Positions 6,418 to 12,192 of a stretch of DNA of 14,768 nucleotides are shown here, piece by piece. This DNA is from Nitriliruptoraceae bacterium. GTDB lineage: Bacteria; Actinomycetota; Nitriliruptoria; Nitriliruptorales; Nitriliruptoraceae. The position numbers were made by a program, and so were the translations under genes. The notes under the pieces were generated by a model. That model saw nothing but the letters and a program-made list of their open reading frames with translations, did not search any database and was not told where the DNA came from. How positions within the stretch are numbered: position 1 is the stretch's first letter; each line of letters starts with the position of its first letter. Location of the stretch: the NCBI GenBank assembly GCA_003554005.1, contig PWEU01000039.1:1-14768 (forward strand), in the 5' to 3' direction.

Positions 6418-7907
6418 GCGACCTCCCCCCCCTGGACCTGGAACGGCCGGTGCGGATCGGCGTCCCACGACGCCTGGTGGCGCTGCTCGCCGCCGCGGTC
6501 ATCGTCGCCGCCTGGTGGCAGGTGCTCGACGACACCGCCGGAGCGCGGGTGGTCACCGTCGCGCGTGACGGCGTCCCGGTGGACCTGCTGGTCCCACCGG
6601 ACGCGGTGGACGCGCCGGGCGTGGTCGTCGCCCACGGCTTCTCCGGGTCGCGGCAGCTGATGCGCTCCACGGCCCTGGCGCTGGCCGACGCCGGGTTCGC
6701 GGTGGCCGTGCCCGACCTGTCGGGCCACGGCGCCAACCAGCGGTCGCTGCCCACCGACGGCCGCGATCGGCTCGCACGCGACGTCCTGGTGGCCGCTGAC
6801 CTGCTGAACGAGACCGAGGGGGTCAGGGCGGGACCGGTCGGGCTGCTGGGCCACTCCATGGGCTCCGGTGCCGTGATGACGGCGGGGCTCGACGCGCCGG
6901 AGCGGGTCGCGGCCGTGGTGGCCGTCTCCCCGACCGACGCCGAGGTCACGCCCGTCCTCCCCGACGACCTGCTGCTGCTGGCGGGGGAGCGGGAGCCGCG
7001 CTTCGTCGGCAACGCCCGCGACCTGCTCGAGCGGGCCGGGGGACCCACCGGCGCCGACGCCGCGACCCCGCGACGCGAGCTCGCGGTGATCGGTGGGGTG
7101 GAGCACGTCAGCATCCTGTTCAGCCCCGAGATGTACGACCGGTCGATCGCATGGTTCGCCGCCAGCTTCGAGGTCGACGCCGACCCGGCCGGCCGCGGCG
7201 TGCCGCCGATCGGATGGTGGGCCCTGCACCTGCTGGCCGTGGTGGTGCTGTGGCGTTCGGTGGCCCCGGTGCTGGTCGCCCCGTTGGTCGCACGGAGGGC
7301 CACGGGTCGGGGTGTGCTCGGGGCGGCTCTCGGTGCGCTCGCCGCGACCGTCGTCCTGACCGTGGCGGGGGCGGCGGTCGAACTGGCCGGGTTGGGTGGG
7401 ATGCTGGTCGCGCCCGTCCTGGCCGTGTGGCTGCTGCTCGCGGGCGGGGTGTGGTTGTGGTTCGGGCCCCGCCCACCGGTCCCCGGTGGTCGCGACCTCG
7501 GATGGGCGGCGCTGCTGGTCCTGGTGCTCGCGGCAGCCCTCCCGGCGCTCGGATCGCGGGTCTGGCTCCCGGCCCTGCCGAGCGGGAGCCGCGCCGTGCT
7601 GCTGGTGGCCTTCGTGGTGCTGGTGCTGCCCTGGTCCGTGGCCCTGGCCACCACGTTGCAGGGACCCCGGGGCTGGCGGGCGGTGGCGTGGTGGGCACTG
7701 CTGGCGCTCGTGACCACCGCAGGGTTCGCCCTGGCCGCGAGCGTGGTCCCCGGGCTGGGCTTCCTGGTGCTGCTGCTGCCGTTGATCCCGGTCCTGCTGA
7801 CGGTGGCGGTCGCGGTGTGGCTCCCGGTCCAGCGGCCGTGGGCGGCGGGCACCGCCACGGCGGTGCTCCTCGGATGGATGCTGGCCATCCTGTTCCCGCT
7901 GGCCTGA
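6414..7907 (+). CDS. Alpha/beta hydrolase with N-terminal anchor and C-terminal multi-pass membrane domain
   Basis: 497-residue two-part protein. After a single hydrophobic segment (about 20-37) comes an alpha/beta hydrolase domain (about 45-255): oxyanion block VVAHGFSGSR (71-80), nucleophile elbow GHSMG (S148), and a histidine in GGVEHVSIL (H231). The acid residue is probably E192 or E194 in LLAGEREPRF. From about residue 266 to the end there are some seven or eight hydrophobic helices rich in Leu/Val/Ala, separated by short Arg- or Pro-containing loops. The domain resembles dienelactone-hydrolase/esterase-like proteins; the substrate is unknown. ATGA overlap with the thioesterase suggests the pair act on related acyl compounds, which is inference. 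I do not recognise the membrane domain. Confidence 0.75.
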   Translation: MSDLPPLDLERPVRIGVPRRLVALLAAAVIVAAWWQVLDDTAGARVVTVARDGVPVDLLVPPDAVDAPGVVVAHGFSGSRQLMRSTALALADAGFAVAVPDLSGHGANQRSLPTDGRDRLARDVLVAADLLNETEGVRAGPVGLLGHSMGSGAVMTAGLDAPERVAAVVAVSPTDAEVTPVLPDDLLLLAGEREPRFVGNARDLLERAGGPTGADAATPRRELAVIGGVEHVSILFSPEMYDRSIAWFAASFEVDADPAGRGVPPIGWWALHLLAVVVLWRSVAPVLVAPLVARRATGRGVLGAALGALAATVVLTVAGAAVELAGLGGMLVAPVLAVWLLLAGGVWLWFGPRPPVPGGRDLGWAALLVLVLAAALPALGSRVWLPALPSGSRAVLLVAFVVLVLPWSVALATTLQGPRGWRAVAWWALLALVTTAGFALAASVVPGLGFLVLLLPLIPVLLTVAVAVWLPVQRPWAAGTATAVLLGWMLAILFPLA

Positions 7908-7917
7908 GACTCACGGC

Positions 7918-7923
7918 TACCGT
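7918..7923 (+). promoter_or_regulatory. Putative -10 element (TACCGT) for the second SDR gene
   Basis: TACCGT in the short gap after the hydrolase gene, 28 bases before GTG 7952. The context TACCGTG recurs (on the minus strand) before the Rieske gene. This would give the SDR its own transcript in addition to read-through. No -35 match. Confidence 0.3.
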
Positions 7924-7951
7924 GCCCCGCCAGCGACGGCGAGGGGTGGCG

Positions 7952-8746
7952 GTGGAGGTCGAGGGCGCGAGCGTCGTGGTCACCGGCGGCGCCAGTGGGA
8001 TCGGAGCCGCCATCGCCAAGGCGTTGGTGGCTGCGGGCGCGCGGGGCGTGCTCGTGGCCGACCTCGACGGCGGCGGCGCGACGGCGGTGGCCGAGGAGTT
8101 GGCGGTCGCGGGGACGCCGGCCATCGCCCACAGCGTGGACGGGGCCGACCCGGAGGCGGTGACCGCCATGGTCGCCACGGCTGAGAGCGCCTTCGACGGG
8201 TTGGACATCGTGGTGTCGAACGCCGGCATCGGCACGGGCGAGGGCGTGGATGCTCCGCTCGAGCAGTGGCAGCGCAGCTACGAGGTCAACGTGCTGGCCC
8301 ACGTGCACGCCGCGCGGGCGGCACTGCCGGGCATGCTGGACCGGGGCTCGGGTGCCTTCGTCCACACCTGCTCGGCTGCGGGCCTGCTCACCATGATCGG
8401 TGACGCCCCCTACACGGTCACCAAGCACGCCGCCGTGGCCTTCGCCGAGTGGCTGGCCATCACCTACGGTGGTCGTGGGATCCAGGTCGCCGCCCTGTGC
8501 CCCCAGGGCGTCGAGACTGCGCTGCTCCGCGAGGCCGATCAGGGGATCGCCGGGCGCGCGGTCCGGGCGGCCGGTCCGGTCCTGACCCCCGGAGAGGTGG
8601 CCGAAGACGTCGTCGCCGCGCTCGGTGACGGTCGTTTCCTGGTCCTGCCGCACCCCGAGGTGGCTGAGCACCTCAAGGGCAAGGCGACCGCTCCGGACCG
8701 ATGGATCGCCGCGCTGCAGCGGGTCGCCGACGCGCTGCGGGGCTGA
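7952..8746 (+). CDS. Short-chain dehydrogenase/reductase (classical SDR)
   Basis: 264-residue classical SDR. The cofactor loop TGGASGIG covers 11-18, an acidic residue after strand 2 (VADLDG, D37) suggests NAD(H) preference, NAG is at 90-92, N113 lies in YEVNVL, the catalytic Ser is in TCSAAG (S141), and Y154/K158 are in YTVTK. The CPQGVET segment (183-189) follows the position of the usual PG motif, with PQ here. GTG 7952 is chosen because GAGGGG ends 5 bases before it and the cofactor strand then starts at the usual depth; GTG 7922 and 7946 are in frame but poorly placed. It lies 44 bases after the hydrolase gene. The substrate is unknown. Confidence 0.85.
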   Translation: MEVEGASVVVTGGASGIGAAIAKALVAAGARGVLVADLDGGGATAVAEELAVAGTPAIAHSVDGADPEAVTAMVATAESAFDGLDIVVSNAGIGTGEGVDAPLEQWQRSYEVNVLAHVHAARAALPGMLDRGSGAFVHTCSAAGLLTMIGDAPYTVTKHAAVAFAEWLAITYGGRGIQVAALCPQGVETALLREADQGIAGRAVRAAGPVLTPGEVAEDVVAALGDGRFLVLPHPEVAEHLKGKATAPDRWIAALQRVADALRG

Positions 8747-8760
8747 CCAGCGCGCTCCAC

Positions 8761-8776
8761 CTCGCCGAGGGGCGAG
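8761..8776. terminator. Short hairpin after the SDR gene
   Basis: CTCGCC (8761-8766), loop GAGG and GGCGAG (8771-8776) form a perfect 6-bp stem 14 bases after the SDR stop. It may help terminate plus-strand transcription together with the longer hairpin at 8804-8839. No T-run. Confidence 0.35.
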
Positions 8777-8803
8777 CATGACGGGAACCGACGACGGCCT
8801 GAG

Positions 8804-8839
8804 GTGAGAACCAGCGGTCATCCGCTGGTTCTCGCCACC
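8804..8839 (+). repeat. 36-bp palindromic repeat, complete copy 1 (likely also a bidirectional terminator)
   Basis: Perfect 12-bp stem GAGAACCAGCGG (8806-8817) with CCGCTGGTTCTC (8822-8833) around a 4-base loop TCAT, followed by the asymmetric flank GCCACC. It lies between the convergent SDR (stop 8746) and Rieske (stop 8854) genes. Aligned base for base with the reverse complement of 9714-9749 it matches at 31 of 36 positions, including the GCCACC flank, so it belongs to a repeat family rather than being a chance terminator. A terminator role is inferred from stem strength and location. Confidence 0.8.
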
Positions 8840-8853
8840 ATGCGTCGTCGTCG

Positions 8854-9204
8854 CTACCGGACGAACACCCTGCCGTCTCGCTGGACGACCGTGCCTCGGC
8901 CGAGCGGCAGGAAGCGCGTCAACAGCTTGAAGCCGGCACCCAGCCCGGGGATCTTCGCGAAGATGCCCTGCGGGCCTCGCGTCATCCTGCCGCTGGCGAC
9001 GTCGTAGCTGGCGCCATGCCACGGACACACGAGGCACCCGTCGCGGTCGATCGACCCATCGGCCAGATCGGCACCGAGGTGGCGGCACCGGCGGGTCACC
9101 GCGAACAGTTCGTCCTGCGAGTTGCCCACCGCGTACCGATCGGCACCGTGGACCGTCCCCGGTAGCAGCTCGGCTGCGGGTCCGACCTCGATCTCACGTG
9201 CCAT
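8854..9204 (-). CDS. Stand-alone Rieske [2Fe-2S] ferredoxin
   Basis: 116-residue Rieske-fold electron carrier. The cluster ligands are C40 and H42 (CRHLGADL) and C60 and H63 (CPWHG), with 17 residues between H42 and C60. The additional disulfide cysteines of bc1-type Rieske proteins are absent and there is no membrane anchor, so this is the soluble ferredoxin type, as found with dioxygenases or nitrite reductase NirD-like proteins. The C-terminal tail from about residue 80 (IFAKIPGLGAGFKLLTRFLPLG) is longer and more hydrophobic than in short Rieske ferredoxins. AGGA stands 6 bases before the ATG. No oxygenase or reductase partner lies next to it, so the partner is unknown. It is a single-gene unit flanked by repeats on both sides. 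Confidence 0.87.
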   Translation of the reverse strand: MAREIEVGPAAELLPGTVHGADRYAVGNSQDELFAVTRRCRHLGADLADGSIDRDGCLVCPWHGASYDVASGRMTRGPQGIFAKIPGLGAGFKLLTRFLPLGRGTVVQRDGRVFVR

Positions 9205-9231
9205 GTTGCGTCCTGTTCCTCGCGGAGTGCC

Positions 9232-9237
9232 ACGGTA
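9232..9237 (-). promoter_or_regulatory. Putative -10 element (TACCGT) for the Rieske gene
   Basis: The minus strand reads TACCGTG 27 bases before the ATG at 9204, the same sequence as before the SDR at 7918. It lies between the gene and the tandem repeat at 9282-9437, so the repeat array would be just upstream of the promoter. No -35 match. Confidence 0.3.
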
Positions 9238-9281
9238 ACCCCGACGGCGGCGCCTGGTCTCAGCGTCGGAGGTGTTCGACC

Positions 9282-9437
9282 GGGCGGCGCAGCGTCGGGT
9301 GCGGGCCCGGGCGGCGCAGCGTCGGGTGCGGGCCCGGGCGGCGCAGCGTCGGGTGCGGGCCCGGCCGGCGCAGCGTCGGGTGCGGGCCCAGCCGGCGCGG
9401 CGTCGGGTGCGGGCCCGGCCGGCGCAGCGTCGGGTGG
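9282..9437 (+). repeat. 27-bp tandem repeat, about 5.8 units (minisatellite)
   Basis: Units begin at 9282, 9309, 9336, 9363, 9390 and 9417 (the last is cut at 21 bases). Units 1-3 are identical. Units 4-6 differ mainly by GGGCGG becoming GGCCGG or AGCCGG near the unit start, and unit 5 has one more change (GCGCAG to GCGCGG). Each unit contains the core GCGCAGCGTCGGGTGCGGG and units 1-5 end in GGGCCC-type sequence. The unit length is nine codons; on the minus strand one frame would read repeats of AGPAPDAAP, but no supported start precedes it. The array stands upstream of the Rieske gene. Confidence 0.9.
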
Positions 9438-9653
9438 ATGACCGATGGTGGGTTGGCGGCCGAGGTCGTCCGCACATGGCCGATTGCCCCCCGGGGTCGA
9501 CGGACCGACGCCGCTGGCAGCCGCATCCGGTTCCGCCTCCGATGGATGGTCGACGGGCGTGCCCACCAGGCCGTCCCGTGGGCCGTTCACGACGAGGCGG
9601 AGGCGCGGTCCGCTGCTGGTGGTCTGACCGTCGTCTCCATCCCACATCAGCAG

Positions 9654-9678
9654 CAGCGGATAGCTGCTGGTTCTCGCG
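9654..9678 (-). repeat. Partial copy of the palindromic repeat
   Basis: The 25 bases from 9654 to 9678 are identical to 9726-9750, 72 bases further on. The match stops at the left side, where the second arm and the GGTGG flank of the complete copy are replaced by CAG triplets, so one arm is missing. A shorter 7-bp stem (CAGCAGC/GCTGCTG, loop GGATA) can still form. Confidence 0.8.
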
Positions 9679-9713
9679 GGTGGTCGCGCGCGGGTCGGTT
9701 GTCCGTGGGGCCC

Positions 9714-9749
9714 GGTGGCGAGAAACAGCGGATAGCTGCTGGTTCTCGC
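9714..9749 (-). repeat. 36-bp palindromic repeat, complete copy 2 (likely terminator of the epimerase operon)
   Basis: On the plus strand GCGAGAAACAGC (9718-9729) pairs with GCTGGTTCTCGC (9738-9749) at 11 of 12 positions around an 8-base loop. Read on the minus strand it matches 8804-8839 at 31 of 36 positions. It begins 9 bases after the stop of the 110-residue protein gene, where a terminator of the minus-strand operon is expected. The repeat status is directly visible; termination is inferred. Confidence 0.8.
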
Positions 9750-9758
9750 GCTGCGACC

Positions 9759-10091
9759 TCAGCGGTTGAGGAGCTCGACCAGGCGCTGGTGCAACGGCAG
9801 CGACTCGAGCCAACCCTCCGGTGCGAAGCGACCACCTTCCAGTGCCCGGTACAGCGGGTGGCGCTGCTGCCGCAGCCACTCCAGGGACGCCACGAGGTGG
9901 TCCCTGCTCAGTTCGGCCGGGTCGATCAGCTGGCCCGGATCGCCGTCCAGCAGGTAGGCGTCCCAGGCGTGCCGCAGCACCCAGGTGTCGGGGTCCTCCA
10001 TCAACCCCCGCAGTCGGGCGGACCGCTCCTCGTTGAGCTGCGTCGGGATCGTGCGTCGCCAGCCCCGTTGTTCGCGCTGTCGGGTCGTCAT
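9759..10091 (-). CDS. Conserved-looking hypothetical protein, 110 residues
   Basis: I do not recognise this family. The protein is soluble, charged and rich in Trp, Leu, Arg and Glu, probably mostly helical, with no signal peptide, membrane segment or Cys. Notable segments are WVLRHAWDAYLLDGDPGQLID (37-57), WLRQQRHPLYRALEGGRF (72-89) and the C-terminal LPLHQRLVELLNR. The case for a real gene is strong: a perfect AGGAGG lies 7 bases before the ATG, and the ATG overlaps the stop of the upstream epimerase gene by 4 bases (ATGA). A terminator-like palindrome follows 9 bases after its stop. It is the last gene of a two-gene operon, so a role linked to the epimerase is possible but unproven. Confidence 0.72.
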   Translation of the reverse strand: MTTRQREQRGWRRTIPTQLNEERSARLRGLMEDPDTWVLRHAWDAYLLDGDPGQLIDPAELSRDHLVASLEWLRQQRHPLYRALEGGRFAPEGWLESLPLHQRLVELLNR

Positions 10092-11026
10092 CGGCGTTCC
10101 TCCTGCTCCTGGGTGGGGCTCGTCCACGCGCTGGCGATCTCCGCCATACCGGCACGGAAGCTGCGGTGGGGGGCGACCCCGAGCTCTCGCGGGAGCCGGT
10201 CGCTGGCGTACCTGCCGGTCCAGGCCGGCTCGTCGGTCCCGGGTCGTTCCGGCACCGTGTCGGGAAGGAGGTCGACGACCGCGTCGAGGTAGTCGGCCAC
10301 GGTGACGTGACCGCCCACGACGTTGGCAACGAGCGGCTCGCCGGGAGCGGGCCCGCCCGGTGACGGCGTCACCGTGTCGTCGAGCGCAGCGGCTGCCACG
10401 ATCGCGTCGACCAGGTCCTCGACGTGGACGAAGGCGAAGCTCCGACCCCGGGCTACGGGGAAGCCGCGGCCCTCGGCGATCGCGGTCGGCACCCGGGTGC
10501 CCCAGGTGGAGGTCGGACCGGCCCCGAGCACCGCCGGGGGGCGCAGGATCGCCAGCGCCGGGCCCTCTTCGGTGGCGAGCAGCAGCCGGTCGGCATCGGC
10601 CTTGGTGCGCGCGTAGGGGCTGGCGTCCTCGTCGTCGTCGGCGACCAGGGGTGCGTCCTCGTCCACGACCCGCAGGTCTCCGGACGGGTCTGCGTACACC
10701 GAGGTGGTCGACACGTGGACGAACAGGGGGGTCCCGGCGTGCACGGCGGCGTCGCGCAGCCGTCGGGTCCCCTCGACGTTGACCGCGGCGGCGGTGGCCA
10801 GATCCGGTCCGGCGGTGGCGGCGGCGTGCACGACCACCTCGACGTCCGCGAGGAGGTCGGGTGTGACGGCCTCGAAGCCGCCGAGGCGCAGTTCCACGCC
10901 GAGCTCGGCGAGATGGTCGTCGTGGCGGCGCACCGGCGCGACGATCGCGTGGTCCAGCGTCGCCAGCCGCGACGCGATCCGGCCACCGACGAAGCCGGTG
11001 GCGCCAGTCAGGAGCACACGTGCCAT
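10088..11026 (-). CDS. NAD(P)-dependent epimerase/dehydratase (extended SDR)
   Basis: 312-residue extended short-chain dehydrogenase. The N-terminal Rossmann motif is TGATGFVG (7-14), HAAAT (67-71) lines the cofactor site, the Ser/Thr stretch STTSV (106-110) carries the catalytic hydroxyl, and Y138/K142 are in YARTK. FVHVEDLVDAI is a typical downstream block of sugar-epimerase-like and dihydroflavonol-reductase-like members. The substrate is not predictable; relatives act on nucleotide sugars, sterols or quinone-linked targets. GGAGGG lies 6 bases before the ATG. It is the first gene of an operon with the 110-residue protein and divergent from the aldo/keto reductase. Confidence 0.87.
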   Translation of the reverse strand: MARVLLTGATGFVGGRIASRLATLDHAIVAPVRRHDDHLAELGVELRLGGFEAVTPDLLADVEVVVHAAATAGPDLATAAAVNVEGTRRLRDAAVHAGTPLFVHVSTTSVYADPSGDLRVVDEDAPLVADDDEDASPYARTKADADRLLLATEEGPALAILRPPAVLGAGPTSTWGTRVPTAIAEGRGFPVARGRSFAFVHVEDLVDAIVAAAALDDTVTPSPGGPAPGEPLVANVVGGHVTVADYLDAVVDLLPDTVPERPGTDEPAWTGRYASDRLPRELGVAPHRSFRAGMAEIASAWTSPTQEQEERR

Positions 11027-11073
11027 CGGGATCCCTCCGGAGGTGGGCGTCGGAGCTGACGGCGCACCCCGTC

Positions 11074-11079
11074 ACGCTA
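11074..11079 (-). promoter_or_regulatory. Putative -10 element (TAGCGT) for the epimerase operon
   Basis: The minus strand reads TTAGCGTGAC, 47 bases before the ATG. The hexamer is identical to the -10 of the arsenic operon promoter. No -35 is visible. Confidence 0.35.
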
Positions 11080-11140
11080 ATGGGTCTGCAGCCCGGACGC
11101 GCGGGCAGGGGCGTGGCGCGGCGCCGAGCGACCGGTCGCG

Positions 11141-11146
11141 TAGCCT
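11141..11146 (+). promoter_or_regulatory. Putative -10 element (TAGCCT) for the aldo/keto reductase
   Basis: TAGCCTC lies 56 bases before GTG 11203 in the 176-base divergent intergenic region. The leader between them contains two copies of a 9-bp repeat, CCGACGCAC (11171-11188). No -35 match. Confidence 0.3.
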
Positions 11147-11202
11147 CGCACCCTCCCGCGTCGGGCCGACCCGACGCACCCGACGCACCCGAGGAGCACA
11201 TC

Positions 11203-12171
11203 GTGGAGATGCCGTACCGCCGCCTGGGAGACTCCGGCCTGAAGGTCTCGGTCCTGAGCTTCGGATCCTGGGTCACCTTCAAGAGCCAACTCGACGTCGA
11301 CCGGGCCAAGGACTGCATGGCCGCGGCCTTCGAGGCGGGGGTGAACTTCTTCGACAACGCCGAGGTGTACGCCGGCGGGGAGTCGGAGCGGATCATGGGC
11401 GAGGCCATCCGCCAGCTCGGGTGGCAGCGCCATGAGTACGTGGTGACGAGCAAGTTCTTCTGGGGCATCCATGACACCCCGCACACCAAGAACACCTTGA
11501 ACCGCAAGTACCTGCTGGAGGCCGTCGACGCCTCCCTGGACCGGTTCGGTCTCGACCACCTCGACGTCATCTACTGCCACCGCGCCGACCCCGAGACCCC
11601 GCTGGAGGAGACGGTCCGCGCGATGTCGGACGCGATCGACCGGGGCCGGGCCCTGTACTGGGGGACCTCGGAGTGGACCGCGGAGGAGATCCGGGGAGCC
11701 TGGGACATCGCCGACCGCCATGGGTGGCACAAGCCCATCACCGAGCAGCCGCAGTACAACCTGCTGTGGCGGGATCGGGTGGAGAAGGAGTATGCCCGGC
11801 TGTACACCGACATCGGGCTCGGGACGACCATCTGGTCACCGCTGGCGTCGGGGCTGCTGACGGGCAAGTACCTCGACGGTATCCCCGAGGACAGCCGGGC
11901 GGCGCTGGAGGGCTACGAGTGGCTGGGTAAGCGTCTGGCCGACGGGCGGCACAACGAGGCGTTGCGGCGCTTCAAGCAGGTCGCGGAGCAGGACTACGGG
12001 GTCACCATGGCGCAGCTGGCCATCGCCTGGACGGCCGCCAACCCCCACGTCTCCACGGTGATCACCGGCGCGTCCCGGGTCGAGCAGGTCAGGGAGAACC
12101 TCCAGGCCCTGTCGGCGCTCGAGCAGCTCGACGCGGCCGCGGTCGAGGAGCTCGCGGGGATCTTCGCCTGA
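11203..12171 (+). CDS. Aldo/keto reductase, Kv-beta/YghZ-like
   Basis: 322-residue cytoplasmic NADPH-dependent aldo/keto reductase. The catalytic tetrad is visible as D51, Y56, K84 and H126 (VNFFDNAEVY, TSKFFWG, YCHRADP). The blocks RALYWGTSEWTAEEI, QPQYNLLWRDRVE, WSPLASGLLTGKY and VITGASRVEQVREN place it in the branch shared by voltage-gated potassium channel beta subunits and E. coli YghZ, which reduce aldehydes such as methylglyoxal. The true substrate is unknown. GTG 11203 is chosen because GAGGAG ends 6 bases before it; ATG 11209 two codons later is the alternative. The stop is 21 bases from that of the convergent guaB1 gene. Confidence 0.9.
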   Translation: MEMPYRRLGDSGLKVSVLSFGSWVTFKSQLDVDRAKDCMAAAFEAGVNFFDNAEVYAGGESERIMGEAIRQLGWQRHEYVVTSKFFWGIHDTPHTKNTLNRKYLLEAVDASLDRFGLDHLDVIYCHRADPETPLEETVRAMSDAIDRGRALYWGTSEWTAEEIRGAWDIADRHGWHKPITEQPQYNLLWRDRVEKEYARLYTDIGLGTTIWSPLASGLLTGKYLDGIPEDSRAALEGYEWLGKRLADGRHNEALRRFKQVAEQDYGVTMAQLAIAWTAANPHVSTVITGASRVEQVRENLQALSALEQLDAAAVEELAGIFA

Positions 12172-12192
12172 GCGGGAGGTGGCCCGACGGGC

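Larger units (their letters stand above)
9205..9758. other. 554-bp gap without a credible gene, filled by repeats
   Basis: Between the Rieske start and the stop of the 110-residue protein gene (both minus strand) I find no credible coding sequence. The gap holds a putative -10 for the Rieske gene (9232-9237), about 5.8 copies of a 27-bp tandem repeat (9282-9437), a spacer of about 215 bases without recognisable content, a partial palindromic element (9654-9678) and a complete one (9714-9749). All frames stay open across the tandem repeat because it is GC-rich and its unit is a multiple of three. Confidence 0.6.

Noticed and set aside
7922..7951. GTG start at 7922 for the second SDR
   Set aside because: It overlaps the putative -10 element, has no ribosome site, and adds a basic stretch (PRQRRRG) before the cofactor strand; GTG 7952 has GAGGGG at good spacing.
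6386..9088. 900-codon open frame on the minus strand
   Set aside because: It is antisense to three genes with clear family motifs, and its translation is low-complexity Arg/Thr/Ser/Pro sequence, typical of shadow frames in GC-rich DNA.
9282..9437. CRISPR array
   Set aside because: The 27-bp units are directly adjacent with no spacers, and no cas gene is nearby.
9096..9647. Open minus-strand frame encoding an Ala/Pro repeat protein (GPAPDAAPA units) with an ATG at 9647
   Set aside because: No ribosome site before the ATG, the repeat unit of 27 bases leaves other frames open too, and the frame runs about 100 bases into the well-supported Rieske gene in another frame.
8854..10329. 491-codon minus-strand frame ending in the Rieske protein
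   Set aside because: Only the last 116 codons resemble a protein family; the rest crosses the tandem repeat and is antisense or out of frame to the epimerase and hypothetical genes. AGGA before the ATG at 9204 marks the true start.
11171..11188. Two copies of CCGACGCAC in the aldo/keto reductase leader
   Set aside because: Short and possibly chance in GC-rich sequence; mentioned in the promoter entry but not treated as a regulatory repeat.
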